A stretch of DNA of 64,000 nucleotides from Verrucomicrobiaceae bacterium (GTDB lineage: Bacteria; Verrucomicrobiota; Verrucomicrobiia; Verrucomicrobiales; DEV007). The position numbers were made by a program, and so were the translations under genes. Below, one piece after another: positions 17,978 through 27,805 of this stretch. The notes beneath the pieces were generated by a model. That model made no database searches and was not told the origin of the DNA. It saw only the letters and a program-made list of their open reading frames with translations. The stretch covers positions 1 to 64,000 of the forward strand of contig SHBV01000001.1 in the NCBI GenBank assembly GCA_004211885.1, written 5' to 3'. How positions within the stretch are numbered: position 1 is the stretch's first letter; the number at the start of each line of letters is the position of its first letter.

Positions 17978-18781
17978 TTATTTAATTCTTTTATCTAGGT
18001 CGTTGCAAAGCAAATCACAAAAAGAACTGATCCCCTTATATTTGAGAGTCCTTTGTGGGCAGGATCTGAGAACGCCCAACAAATTTGATTGTTGCCATTT
18101 TTCCAGTTCGGCGACCGGCACTTGATCCGTGAGGATAGTGAAAAGAATTGTTTGGGTCTTGGGGAGTCTCGTTAGGGTTTGTTTTTCTACCCGGAAAAAA
18201 CATTTTTCACTTACATTTTCAGATGTAAGTTCTGCTTTTTCCTCCATAATTAACGGCATTGATTTTGGGGACTGATCGAGTCTGCTACTTGGTTTGACTG
18301 CCCAGTTACACCTCCACAATGTCCGACCCGATTTGAGCCGTTCGAGCATCCGGTTCACGGTTCCGCTCATGACCTCAGCATATTCAGGGACTGGTTCATG
18401 CACTTTATCAATTCCCTGACCGATTTTTTCAGTGATGGTCCAGCCATTAGGAAAGCAGACGATACCGGCAATGATTGGATGGCCCATTGAAGCGTCTCCA
18501 CTAAGAATGATAAGATCCTCTTGGATTTTTTTCGATGTCTCAATGAGATCCTCGGGTTCCTGAGTCAGCATCATGGAGACTTCTTCCTCTGCCTGGGCAC
18601 TTTGAGGAGTTGAGCATGCATAGTAGTGAGGATCATTGGAGAGGAGATCTCTCTTCAATTTCAATTCGTCCTCGAACCTATCAGTTCTCTCTAGAAGACT
18701 ATTTCCGGGAGCCAGTGATTTGATGCCAATCTGATGAGAAAATTGATCGGATATGAGAGGGAAGTATATTATTCTGCTCAT
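17978..18781 (-). CDS. DUF3445 / haem-dependent oxidative N-demethylase-like protein
   Basis: The 267-residue protein lacks a signal peptide and should be cytoplasmic. Recognised DUF3445 features are GIKSLAPGNSLL near residue 18, the EDLIIL segment near 88, GWTITEKIGQGIDKVHEPVP around 115-135 (the conserved W-EK-G-IH-PVP block, with a probable haem-ligand His), LWRCNW near 165, and RVEKQTLTRLPKTQTILFTI near 210-230. Characterised relatives (HDOD) use haem and oxygen to remove N-methyl groups, usually with separate flavin or iron-sulfur subunits not seen here. It sits between exported sugar-oxidation proteins, 78 bp after a propeller gene, which is an odd setting. Confidence 0.7.
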   Translation of the reverse strand: MSRIIYFPLISDQFSHQIGIKSLAPGNSLLERTDRFEDELKLKRDLLSNDPHYYACSTPQSAQAEEEVSMMLTQEPEDLIETSKKIQEDLIILSGDASMGHPIIAGIVCFPNGWTITEKIGQGIDKVHEPVPEYAEVMSGTVNRMLERLKSGRTLWRCNWAVKPSSRLDQSPKSMPLIMEEKAELTSENVSEKCFFRVEKQTLTRLPKTQTILFTILTDQVPVAELEKWQQSNLLGVLRSCPQRTLKYKGISSFCDLLCNDLDKRIK

Positions 18782-18859
18782 TTATTATTTTTATATTTCT
18801 TCACATCAATGTGGCCATGGATGGTAAGAAAATTATGCCTATGATCCTAAAGGGATCAT

Positions 18860-20410
18860 TTACTCTTTAGGGATCTCATTGACTGTGTAATAGGCCTTAG
18901 AATGAAGCAACGGCCGATCTGAAAGGCTTTTAATCTTTTCTAAGTCGAAATCATGAATGTGGCCTTCCTCTATTCCATTGACCTTCAGTCGCACACTTAA
19001 ACTGTCGTCTGATACAGTGGCTTTATTTATTTTTGGGATTGTATGATCAACTTCCGGGCTTCCATAGCCCGCAGAATAATTATGAGTGTATGTCGTCATT
19101 GAATAATTCGTTGCGTCGGATGCTATGACAGGATTCAATTCCTTGGTAAAATGGATCATAAAGCCGTCCTTGAGAATATTAATTTCCTTTATCTCAAAAG
19201 GAATTTTGCCAGTCCAATCGAGTCTTTGAATAGCGAAAGAGGCTTCTCCTCGCACGGGCCATTGTCGGTTCGTTGTGAAGCCTCCAGCGATGAGTTGACC
19301 CTCAGGAGAGAATTCAACGTTCATGATGCCCGTTGATAGGCCTTCCCTGAAAGGATAACAAGCGCCTTGCCAGACACCGTTTATTTTTTCAGTCGTAGCC
19401 CGCATAATAATGCTCAGTGTGTAATCTCCGAAGAATAGTTGATTTTCGAACGGTCCGAATTTGCCCTTAGTTTGATTTAGGCGGAATCCGGAAATGGACC
19501 TTCCCATCTTAATGTAAGGGAAAAGTATTACTGGAGGGACAAGTTCTTTGACTCGTTTTTTCTCTATTGCGATTCTTGAATTGGTCTGAGGTTCTATTTT
19601 TGGAGTATCAATTCCCTCAGCGAATTGATACCAGTTGTAGCTGGCAGGATGGCCTAAAAATGCTCCCTCTTTGAGATGCTTGAGTGAGCAGGAGCCGTTC
19701 CATGGTCCCTGACTTTCAATGCAAAACATTACTCCTTCTTTGTTGGCGCCGACGCCACCTGGGCTACGTAGTCCGCTACAGACTGGGATCATTTTTCCTT
19801 CAGGTGTTACCTTAACGGCCCAGCCCCTAAAGATATTTCTAGAATGATAAGATCCGCTCAGTCCCAGAGCTACCCAGATATTCCCATCCGGATCGTGCTT
19901 TGATCCAAATGCGAATTCGTGACCCTCGGCATAGCCCCAATTATTGGATAGCGTGTCAAAGCGGTCCGCGGTTCCGTCCCCGTCCGAGTCAGTCAGTTTA
20001 GTGACCTCGCCAAATTGTGTAATTGTCAGAGAACCGTCCCTCCAAGACAGACCAAAAATTTCATCTTGTCCACTTGCATATAAATGATAGGTCGGATTTG
20101 GAGGCGTATCGAATGCTCCGGATATGAAATAAACATCACCTCTTCGAGTTCCGACAGCGAGCCTTTTGTCAGGAAGGATTTCGAAACTCCCTGGCCTCAT
20201 TGGGACTCCAGGGGGAATAGGAATGTTGGTAATAGTATAGTATTGTTCCTCTTCTTCTGCTGTTCCCCACATTTCTCCGAGTTCTTGAGCGGCGGTCTTT
20301 GTCTGATTCCAGACCAATAACATGATGAATAAAATGTATTGCTTCAAATGACAATCCATGGGCAGGAATTTTAGATAAAACTGCTTAATTTTTCTGAGAA
20401 TTTTTACCAT
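18860..20410 (-). CDS. Secreted propeller protein without cytochrome domain
   Basis: This 516-residue protein starts at the ATG at 20408-20410; its ATGGTAA overlaps the stop of the upstream five-haem cytochrome gene, suggesting translational coupling. A long N-terminus ends in a hydrophobic helix (YILFIMLLVWNQ) and a cleavage-like KTAAQE. Propeller blades are seen in PGSFEILPDKRLAVGTRRGDVYF, LTDSDGDGTADRFD, HDPDGNIWVALGLSG and SPEGQLIAGG. It lacks the HEAT and CxxCH parts of the other propellers here. Its tail (KELNPVIASDATNYSM) is Ig/fibronectin-like. It could hand electrons or substrate to the multihaem protein encoded just upstream; this is inference from position. Confidence 0.75.
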   Translation of the reverse strand: MVKILRKIKQFYLKFLPMDCHLKQYILFIMLLVWNQTKTAAQELGEMWGTAEEEEQYYTITNIPIPPGVPMRPGSFEILPDKRLAVGTRRGDVYFISGAFDTPPNPTYHLYASGQDEIFGLSWRDGSLTITQFGEVTKLTDSDGDGTADRFDTLSNNWGYAEGHEFAFGSKHDPDGNIWVALGLSGSYHSRNIFRGWAVKVTPEGKMIPVCSGLRSPGGVGANKEGVMFCIESQGPWNGSCSLKHLKEGAFLGHPASYNWYQFAEGIDTPKIEPQTNSRIAIEKKRVKELVPPVILFPYIKMGRSISGFRLNQTKGKFGPFENQLFFGDYTLSIIMRATTEKINGVWQGACYPFREGLSTGIMNVEFSPEGQLIAGGFTTNRQWPVRGEASFAIQRLDWTGKIPFEIKEINILKDGFMIHFTKELNPVIASDATNYSMTTYTHNYSAGYGSPEVDHTIPKINKATVSDDSLSVRLKVNGIEEGHIHDFDLEKIKSLSDRPLLHSKAYYTVNEIPKE

Positions 20411-23100
20411 TTGTAGTCAATCTTGATAATGGTTTTTCCTTTATTCAAATGGACTGGCAGGAGCAAGTCCTTCGAGTCGCCTTCTCTAATTAATGTTTTC
20501 ATGTCCTCATGAAGGCTCAGGCTCAGTCGATCAACTTTCCATGCCTTGCCAATATTTTTGATTTCTTTTCCGGATCCTAGCCTAAAGAAAAATGGTTCCT
20601 GCTTTGCTACTGTAGAGAAAGTAACGGTCCTTGTGAAAAAGGCCTTACCGTTGTCATCCAATTGATCTTTAAAAAAGTCCTCAACTTTGATGGTTCCGTA
20701 TTCGTACATGAAAGTTGGTCTCTTTTCTGGGCTGAGGTAGTATCCTTTATATTGATATCCATGACTTTGGGGGAACAAATAATCTGTTTTTCCTTTATAT
20801 GGCCATGCATCATCCATTGAGGCGAGCCTATGAAAGGGGATCCCTTCAGGAAATTGAATCCTTTCATTACCTCTTGCGTGGAAGCTTCCGTGATTGATAT
20901 GAGCGAACTCTCCTTTCCATATTTGTTTCAAAGCCATTTGTTCAGAATCGAATGCCAGACTGATTCTTTCAGGATAACCGACTCCTATTCCTCTATATCC
21001 TGCTGTCCCGCGTCCACGGCACATTACCGTTTCATCGGCCACTTTGAGAGTCAAAGACTGGCGCGAAAGACCCTTCGGATTCTTTGCCCGTTCTCCGTCC
21101 GATAGATAGTTCCATAGAGCTTCGATTTGGAGGTCTGTTTTACCATTGAGTATTTCTTTCCTGATAGCCTGACCACCTGGCCAATAACTTGGCATGATCA
21201 CGGTAGGATGGAACCGGGACGGATTACGCATATATAGGTGAAACCAGTTTTTCTTTAGCCTTTTTGTGACATTAATTAGTTCCAAGGCCCCAGCTCCTCC
21301 CGAACGCTGACCATTAAAATCATGACATGCTATGCAACTTAACCCTGTTGCTCCGATCATTTCATAACCTGCATTTTTTGATTCTTTGATGTTCGTGACT
21401 TTTGGGTATGACATTTCCTCGAGCGAATCATTTTTTTCAAACAGCCCGATAAGTGACTCGACTTCCTTTTCTCTGAAGGACGGCATTCTTGTATTGAGAT
21501 AATCTCGTTGTCTACCACCATGCATTATGACTTCCGTTAACCATGAATTTGTTAATTTGGCTCCTACGTGTGTGAGTGGAGGAGGCACGCGCCCCTGATT
21601 ACCCAGTTCAGGTTTTGATCCTGTGAAGTACTTGTTCCGGTCAGGATCTATACCACCTAGCCCGGCCCTGTCATGGCAGGCGATGCAATTGAATTGGACC
21701 AGTGTTTTTTGAATTCTTTCTTTGTCGCTTAAGATGGGCAATCCATTTACTGGGAGCGCTGAAAGAATCATAGTTTTCTGATCCTCATGAAGATCATATT
21801 GGGGTGCATTTTTACTTTTACCTAGGCAACCGTTTCTGGGTCTTAATTTTGCCATTTCCGGATATGAATTAATTTTTCCTTTAAGATCGTCATGACAATT
21901 AGCACAACCGAGTCTTTCAAAGTGCTCCTTGCCATTAGCAACAAGGACCGGATCTGGCTCAAGGGCCTCAGTGACTTTGATTGGCCGATCGTAGACCGTT
22001 AACATTTCAGAGGAGATCGGTCCTTTCTTCATTCCCGGGCCTTCAATCTCAAGAATAAACTTGGGGCCCCTTCCCGTATGGAAATAGACAAGTTCGAGTT
22101 CAGATGATCCTTTATCTAGTTTTGTTGAAAACTTGAATTTTTTAGTGCCTCTTCGGTTACTTGGGTTCTCTGAAAATAGCTGTTTACCACCTATTGACAG
22201 ACTTCCGCCATTTAATTCGAGATGAAATGTGTAGGTACCCATTTCAGTAATTTTTAGAAATCCCGAGTACTTGATTGCTGTTTGATGATGAATTTTTCCT
22301 ATGGATTCAAGATTAAAATCGCTAGTTTGCCCCGCACTCTCTTTCTGAACATCACCATCTAATCCTTCCCAGACCTTTCCGCGCCAGGTCATGTACTCGA
22401 GGTTTCCGGGCACTTTGATTTCACGAAGAAGATAATGCGAGATTTTTTCAATGTCTTGTTGAGGCAATCCCAAGTCTGGCATTCTTCCTGACGGTCTGGA
22501 TGAGTGGGGCCGTCTAAGAAATTCGGTGAGTCCTTTGTGAGAGTATTTATTCTCAAGGGGTCCAAGAGGCACAGATCCCAGTTTCATTATTTCTTTGCCA
22601 TTCTTATCTCTTGGTGAATGGCAAGCCACGCAGCCTACCTGATGAAATAGAACCTCTCCTTGCTCTGCTGCGACAGAGTCTGGAACTCTAATTTGGAAAG
22701 GGACTTTCTTGTTTATCGAAACTAAGTAGTGGGTAATTGATTCTGCTACTTTCTCTCTCTCTTTGTCATTCAGATGACTTAACATGTTTGGCATGAGTGT
22801 TCCGGGTTTGGTCCCGGACGGATCAATTAGGAAATTTTTAAGATAATCCGGGCTCAGGCGTGAACTGACCTCGGACAGTCTTGGAGACTTCTTGGATGAG
22901 GTCATCATTTTAGGCTCCTGATGACATGCCACGCAGTTTAATTCTTCTATCAGAATTCTGCCTTTTATCTTTGGATCGAGTGAACTGTTTTCGATGGCTG
23001 GGATTTGAACTTCAGCATGCAGAGCCAAGGTCATTAGGCCAAGCAGGATGAAAATGCCTTGTCGTAGCGGATAGCAGAGGATCTGCATAAAATAAAACAT
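20404..23100 (-). CDS. Secreted five-haem cytochrome c with PA14-like domain
   Basis: The 898-residue protein has an N-terminal signal segment (GIFILLGLMTLALHA) and five CxxCH haem sites: CVACH 56-60, CVACH 157-161, CANCH 399-403, CIACH 472-476 and CIACH 589-593. A PA14-like domain of about 135 residues (GKVWEGLDGD to SSEMLTVYD, ~240-370) lies between haems 2 and 3; such domains often bind carbohydrate. The last ~200 residues (VGYPERISLAFDSE onward) are a beta-rich domain. A strong ribosome site (GGAGG, 10 bases before the ATG at 23100) supports the start. It could link surface glycan binding to electron transfer; that is inference. Confidence 0.85.
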   Translation of the reverse strand: MFYFMQILCYPLRQGIFILLGLMTLALHAEVQIPAIENSSLDPKIKGRILIEELNCVACHQEPKMMTSSKKSPRLSEVSSRLSPDYLKNFLIDPSGTKPGTLMPNMLSHLNDKEREKVAESITHYLVSINKKVPFQIRVPDSVAAEQGEVLFHQVGCVACHSPRDKNGKEIMKLGSVPLGPLENKYSHKGLTEFLRRPHSSRPSGRMPDLGLPQQDIEKISHYLLREIKVPGNLEYMTWRGKVWEGLDGDVQKESAGQTSDFNLESIGKIHHQTAIKYSGFLKITEMGTYTFHLELNGGSLSIGGKQLFSENPSNRRGTKKFKFSTKLDKGSSELELVYFHTGRGPKFILEIEGPGMKKGPISSEMLTVYDRPIKVTEALEPDPVLVANGKEHFERLGCANCHDDLKGKINSYPEMAKLRPRNGCLGKSKNAPQYDLHEDQKTMILSALPVNGLPILSDKERIQKTLVQFNCIACHDRAGLGGIDPDRNKYFTGSKPELGNQGRVPPPLTHVGAKLTNSWLTEVIMHGGRQRDYLNTRMPSFREKEVESLIGLFEKNDSLEEMSYPKVTNIKESKNAGYEMIGATGLSCIACHDFNGQRSGGAGALELINVTKRLKKNWFHLYMRNPSRFHPTVIMPSYWPGGQAIRKEILNGKTDLQIEALWNYLSDGERAKNPKGLSRQSLTLKVADETVMCRGRGTAGYRGIGVGYPERISLAFDSEQMALKQIWKGEFAHINHGSFHARGNERIQFPEGIPFHRLASMDDAWPYKGKTDYLFPQSHGYQYKGYYLSPEKRPTFMYEYGTIKVEDFFKDQLDDNGKAFFTRTVTFSTVAKQEPFFFRLGSGKEIKNIGKAWKVDRLSLSLHEDMKTLIREGDSKDLLLPVHLNKGKTIIKIDYKW

Positions 23101-23193
23101 ACATGTTATACCTCCTTTTTTTCAAAGGATTTATTTAAGCCGATCCCTTTTTGGGGCCAAGGGTCAGTTTCTTGTTTTCTTGATTTTTCCGGC

Positions 23194-26100
23194 TCAATCA
23201 GTTGTGAACGGTTGAGATGACCGTAAGTAGGCAAAGAAATCCCTCAGCTGCGAATCGCTTAATCCATTCAGCAGATTTTCCGGCATCAGGCTCCTGCCTA
23301 GAGGATTCAAGGATTTGATTTGGATCTTTTGAAATGTCTTATCTAGTCCGTCGAAGCTTCGCACAGTCACAGTGGAGATACCTTTGTCCGCGAGAAATCC
23401 ACTCACATTGAGTCCATCTTTAGTTTGAATAAATACTGATTCATAGCCTTCTCGGATTTCAGCATTCGGATCAATGATGCTTCTCAGCATAGTATCAAGG
23501 TCGTCCCTCTGATAACTGGTAAGATCCGGGCCCACTTTTCCCCCACCGTGGAAAAGAACGTGGCAGGACGCGCACCTTTGTTTATAGAGTTCTCTTCCAC
23601 GGTAAGGATTTCCTGTTCCTGACTCTATGACTGACCTAATCCTTTCTATCATTACCGGAGCCGGAATTGTTTCTAGAGACTCGTTCCCAAAATATTTTTT
23701 AACCATTAGGTTGAGACCCTTATCTTGATGCCGGAGCAAACCTGCAATGGCTTCTTCACTCGTGTCCTTGGTTTCAATTTTGTCATCCTCCACAGCCTTC
23801 ATCCATTTCATGCTCCAATTTTTTCTCGAGGATAATACTCTCTGGGCAGTTAGCTGAGTCTCAGCTATCATTAGAGGATAGGAACTGATGATAATTTCTC
23901 CAATTTCATCATCGGTAAATCTCTGGCATGCGTTGATCGCGGCCCTACGAATTATTGGTGCTACGGGACCAGAAATAATTGCGAGGAGCGGCTCAAGTAC
24001 GGACTCGTCATTAATTTCTCCAAAGGCTCTGACATAATTTATGCGCTCGGGCATTGGAACTTTTTTTGAGGCAATTCTCTTTGAAGCTTCTTTAATTGCG
24101 TCAGGATCCGACTGGCGGACGCGCAACAGCAAAGAAGCTGTTCCTGTGTCCCTAATTGCTGTGATTAATGAATCCGGAAGGTTCGGTAGAGATCCGCCCT
24201 CGAAGGCTTTCTCGAACCCTTCCATGAGTGCCTTTCTTTGTGAGTCTGTATTTGCTCTACTTAGTAGTTTTGCGCAGGTCAAAAAGTTTTGTTCTCCACC
24301 CCTCAAGGCGAACCGGCGCATGAGTCTTGGAAGAATTTCTCTTTGAATCATTGGTTGGGACCATATCTGGGAGTCTTCAAACAGTTGGAGAATATGGTTA
24401 ATGTCTTTATGACAATGCTTTTCAATGGCCCACCAGTACATTAAGGGCAGATAGGGATCCTGAATATTACCGGCCCTAGCTAAAAGTTCTCCTAAAACAG
24501 GTAGAGATTTTTTAGGCTCTATTCTTTGTACCGTCGATGCGATCTGTGACCAGACTTCGAGCTCTTTTTCGGTTTCCGCCAATTGTCTTAATTCAATGGC
24601 CGTTGATTCTGAAATGGATTGATTGTCTCCCAGAAATCGAATTGTCCAGGACCTTATGCCCGGGTAAGGATGTTTCAGAAATTGAACGCAAAGTTCTTCA
24701 TCAAGTTGATTACTTTGATGTAGCGCCCAGAGACCACCTAGTGCCGAATTATCTTCCTTCTCATTGACCCATTTAATTAATTTTTTCCTGAGGTTGTCCT
24801 CCGTAATTTTCCCCAAGAGGCGCACTGCAGTTTGACGGTGCCATTTGTTTGGGTGCTCAAGGTGTTTTATTAGGTGGTCGGTGTTTAATTTTGTGAGATC
24901 GGTGAGGGAATTAAGTTTTGCCTCTCTTGAGCGCAATCGATAGATTCTTCCGGTCCGAGGATCAATCTGACTCTGGTAATGCTGTCCATGAGCAATGAAA
25001 TGCTCGTAAAAGTCAGCGACATATATGGATCCGTCCGGTGCATTTGTTAGGTACACGGGGCGGAACCGGAAGTCCTTACTACGAAGAGGAAATCCCAAAT
25101 CTTTGGTTTCAAAAGTCGATCCTCTCTTAATGCGATCGCTCAGGACGAGGTACTGATGCAAAGGATCAGCTGCCAGAAACCTGTTTTGCATTCTGGCCGG
25201 AAGTGCTGTCCCCTCACAGACTATAGTATTGTGTGAAAATCTAGATATCTTCCCTCCTCTCATCATGGGAAGATCTCCAAAAGCGTAAGGATTTGCCGGA
25301 GGGCCGAACTTGTTAGGAGAACGGCCCTGCTTCAGCATGTAAGCTCCCTGCACATAGTGCCATCCCCTAGTGTCTCCGCCGTTATGCCCCGAAAACAATC
25401 TTCCGTCAGAATCGAACTCAAGACCGAACACGTTCCCGCCCCCCTCTGCAAAGATTTCAAAGATTTTTCTTTTGGGATGGTACCGCCAAACCATGCAACC
25501 TTCATGGTATGTTCCGTCCTTTTCTTTATTATCAATTCTAGGTCTGAAAACGTGTGATGTTACGGTACTTCCCTGACCCCCATAAATCCATCCGTCAGGG
25601 CCCCAGGTAAGGCCATTTGCTATCGAATGTGTATCTTCAAAGCCAAAACCTGCTAGGTGAACTTCAGGATCGCTGTCCGGCAAGTCATCTTTATTTTTGT
25701 CAGGATAGAAGAGCAGAAAAGGAGTATGCATTATCCAGACGCCGTCAGTGTCTGGTAGTACTGAGTTTGCAAGGTCAAGGCCTTTGGCAAAAGTTTTGTG
25801 CAGATCATATTTACCGTCGCCATCGGTGTCTTCATGAATTGTGATCTTTGATCTTCCTGGATAATTTTTGGGTGGAGCAAGAGGATCCTTATCATATTTG
25901 CCCCGATAGTATTTGTCGCGACTTATCATTTTCAGGCCGGCAGGATAAGGATATTGTCTATACTGTGCTACCCAAAGCCGCCCCCTTGAATCAAAACTGA
26001 GTTGAGTGGGTTGGGATATTTCTGGTTCAGTGAGAATCTGTTCCAGTTTTAGATCCTCATCGGTTTTCATCATCCCAAAGCTCTCTTTGGGACTAAGGGA

Positions 26101-26715
26101 GGTTCCAGGCATTAATTCTTTGGCTTCACTGAGTACTCGGTTCGCTTCAAGAAACTTTTCAAATGTTGCTCTCGCTGGTTTTTGGGGCACCGATTTCCCT
26201 GGTTTGATATTTTCTCCTAGGGTAAGGAATTCCCAGTCACCAGAAAAAACACATTCTAAGAAATAACCTTGAATGGAAGGGGAGCTTCCCAAGAATCCGC
26301 TATTCTCGGAAACACGAAAGTTTCTAATAAAGATTTCGTTCCAATGGCCTTTAACTAGAAGGCCCGGAGGAACTTTGTATCTGTGAGTCCCTTTGAATCC
26401 GGACTCAAATTCCTTTTCAGAGAGTTTGCCTGCAGCTCCTATTTTTTTTCCATTGATCCATAATTCATGAGAGTCGGCTAATTTCTCAATAGTGAAAGTC
26501 ACTGACTCGACCCAGAGATCTCTGCCCGATGCGTTAGTCCAATGGTCCGGGACTTTTACCCAGCACCGGTAAGTTCCAAGCTGATTTTCTTTTTCCTTCA
26601 CTGGCCATGGTCCCGGGACTGGCGCTGGGATTATTTCTGCATTAGCAGAAATCAGGACGACCAATTTTAATATGTGAAAGAAAACTAGCGCTCTCAAACC
26701 GAGTGAATAATTCAT
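23194..26715 (-). CDS. Giant secreted propeller / HEAT-repeat / PVC-type cytochrome c with sugar-binding-like N-terminus
   Basis: At 1173 residues this heads the minus-strand cluster. After a signal peptide (ends near ISANAE), residues ~35-165 look like a galactose-binding/jelly-roll domain (GTYRCWVKVPDHW, HELWINGKKIGAAG, GHWNEIFIRNF). A propeller follows at ~220-610 (FDSRGRLWVAQYRQYPYP, GPDGWIYGGQGSTV, DGSIYVADFYEHFIAHG), then HEAT-like repeats (~620-1000) and the PVC haem domain with CASCH at 1048-1052, GKVGPDLTSY and a methionine ligand candidate in GRSLMPENLL. The fused binding domain suggests that it oxidises sugars on a bound polymer; this is inferred. The divergent promoter region to the Gfo/Idh gene is 87 bp. 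Confidence 0.85.
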   Translation of the reverse strand: MNYSLGLRALVFFHILKLVVLISANAEIIPAPVPGPWPVKEKENQLGTYRCWVKVPDHWTNASGRDLWVESVTFTIEKLADSHELWINGKKIGAAGKLSEKEFESGFKGTHRYKVPPGLLVKGHWNEIFIRNFRVSENSGFLGSSPSIQGYFLECVFSGDWEFLTLGENIKPGKSVPQKPARATFEKFLEANRVLSEAKELMPGTSLSPKESFGMMKTDEDLKLEQILTEPEISQPTQLSFDSRGRLWVAQYRQYPYPAGLKMISRDKYYRGKYDKDPLAPPKNYPGRSKITIHEDTDGDGKYDLHKTFAKGLDLANSVLPDTDGVWIMHTPFLLFYPDKNKDDLPDSDPEVHLAGFGFEDTHSIANGLTWGPDGWIYGGQGSTVTSHVFRPRIDNKEKDGTYHEGCMVWRYHPKRKIFEIFAEGGGNVFGLEFDSDGRLFSGHNGGDTRGWHYVQGAYMLKQGRSPNKFGPPANPYAFGDLPMMRGGKISRFSHNTIVCEGTALPARMQNRFLAADPLHQYLVLSDRIKRGSTFETKDLGFPLRSKDFRFRPVYLTNAPDGSIYVADFYEHFIAHGQHYQSQIDPRTGRIYRLRSREAKLNSLTDLTKLNTDHLIKHLEHPNKWHRQTAVRLLGKITEDNLRKKLIKWVNEKEDNSALGGLWALHQSNQLDEELCVQFLKHPYPGIRSWTIRFLGDNQSISESTAIELRQLAETEKELEVWSQIASTVQRIEPKKSLPVLGELLARAGNIQDPYLPLMYWWAIEKHCHKDINHILQLFEDSQIWSQPMIQREILPRLMRRFALRGGEQNFLTCAKLLSRANTDSQRKALMEGFEKAFEGGSLPNLPDSLITAIRDTGTASLLLRVRQSDPDAIKEASKRIASKKVPMPERINYVRAFGEINDESVLEPLLAIISGPVAPIIRRAAINACQRFTDDEIGEIIISSYPLMIAETQLTAQRVLSSRKNWSMKWMKAVEDDKIETKDTSEEAIAGLLRHQDKGLNLMVKKYFGNESLETIPAPVMIERIRSVIESGTGNPYRGRELYKQRCASCHVLFHGGGKVGPDLTSYQRDDLDTMLRSIIDPNAEIREGYESVFIQTKDGLNVSGFLADKGISTVTVRSFDGLDKTFQKIQIKSLNPLGRSLMPENLLNGLSDSQLRDFFAYLRSSQPFTTD

Positions 26716-26802
26716 AGCGGATTATACAGACATTAATGTTTCTTTTTATCTGATGAAAATGTTAATCTCAATAAATTCACTGAAGCCCAACTAATTTGAG
26801 TT

Positions 26803-27801
26803 ATGAATCTGTTATTAACTTTCTTTTCATTTTATGCCTTATGCCTTTTCAACTACTGCACAGGTAAGGAAATTGATGAGGAACCGCTCCTTCGGCTCGG
26901 ACTCATTGGGCTAGACACTTCACATGTCATTGCTTTCACCTCAAGATTAAACGAACCGGACAGTCCAAATCATGTTCCGGGAGCACGTGTCATTGCAGCT
27001 TTTAAGGGAGGAAGTGATGATATAGAGTCAAGCCGGACCCGGGTCGAAGGCTATACGAAGACTCTAGTCGAAAAGTACGGGGTCCAGATCTATGATGATA
27101 TCAGTGAATTATGCAAAGACGTTGATGCGGTACTTCTCACGAGCCTCGATGGCAGACCACACTTGGCTCAGGTTCGTCCGGTCATCGAGGCAAAGCTTCC
27201 GGTCTTTGTGGACAAGCCAGTCGCTGGCAGTTTGAAGGATGCCGTTGAAATTTTTCGTCTTGCTAGGGAAGCGAATGTCCCATGTTTTAGTAGTTCTTCT
27301 CTCAGATGGTATCCTGGTGTAGTTGAAGTCGCCAACGCGGACATTGGGGAGCTGAAGAGTGCTATATCTTACGGGCCAGCTCCTGCCGAACCTCATCACC
27401 CTGACCTTTTTTGGTATGGTATTCATCCTACAGAATCTCTTTTTACAGTTATGGGGACTGGATGTGAGTCCGTGACTAGAACATCGACTAATGATACTGT
27501 TGTAGTTACTGGTATTTGGAAAGATGGGAAAGTTGGAACCCTGCACGGCATTGCTAGTGGGCGAACAGGCTATAAAGTCACGGCTTTCGGGACTAAGGCC
27601 ATTGCTGAACAAAAAAGGGGAGGCGATTATACTCCGATGCTGAGAGAAATAATAAAGTTTTTCAAAACCGGAAAGCCTCCAGTGACTCCAGAGGTGACTC
27701 TTGAAATTTATGCTTTTATGGAGGCCGCTGATGAGAGTAAGAGGAGAGGAGGATTGCCAGTTAAAATCTCTGAAGTATTGAAGAAGGCGGGGCTAAAATA
27801 A
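26803..27801 (+). CDS. Exported Gfo/Idh/MocA-family oxidoreductase
   Basis: The 332-residue protein carries an N-terminal signal (LLTFFSFYALCLFNYCTG; a lipoprotein form through the Cys is possible). The Rossmann part reads LRLGLIGLDTSHV near residue 28, unusual in having LDTSH where typical members have a Gly-rich turn. VDAVLLTSLDGRPHLAQ and LPVFVDKPVAGS (the EKP-like motif with Asp in place of Glu) follow. Its substrate is unknown. It opens the plus-strand arm divergent from the giant propeller-cytochrome and is followed 4 bp later by the sulfatase, so it is probably co-expressed with it in polysaccharide breakdown. Confidence 0.8.
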   Translation: MNLLLTFFSFYALCLFNYCTGKEIDEEPLLRLGLIGLDTSHVIAFTSRLNEPDSPNHVPGARVIAAFKGGSDDIESSRTRVEGYTKTLVEKYGVQIYDDISELCKDVDAVLLTSLDGRPHLAQVRPVIEAKLPVFVDKPVAGSLKDAVEIFRLAREANVPCFSSSSLRWYPGVVEVANADIGELKSAISYGPAPAEPHHPDLFWYGIHPTESLFTVMGTGCESVTRTSTNDTVVVTGIWKDGKVGTLHGIASGRTGYKVTAFGTKAIAEQKRGGDYTPMLREIIKFFKTGKPPVTPEVTLEIYAFMEAADESKRRGGLPVKISEVLKKAGLK

Positions 27802-27805
27802 TATC

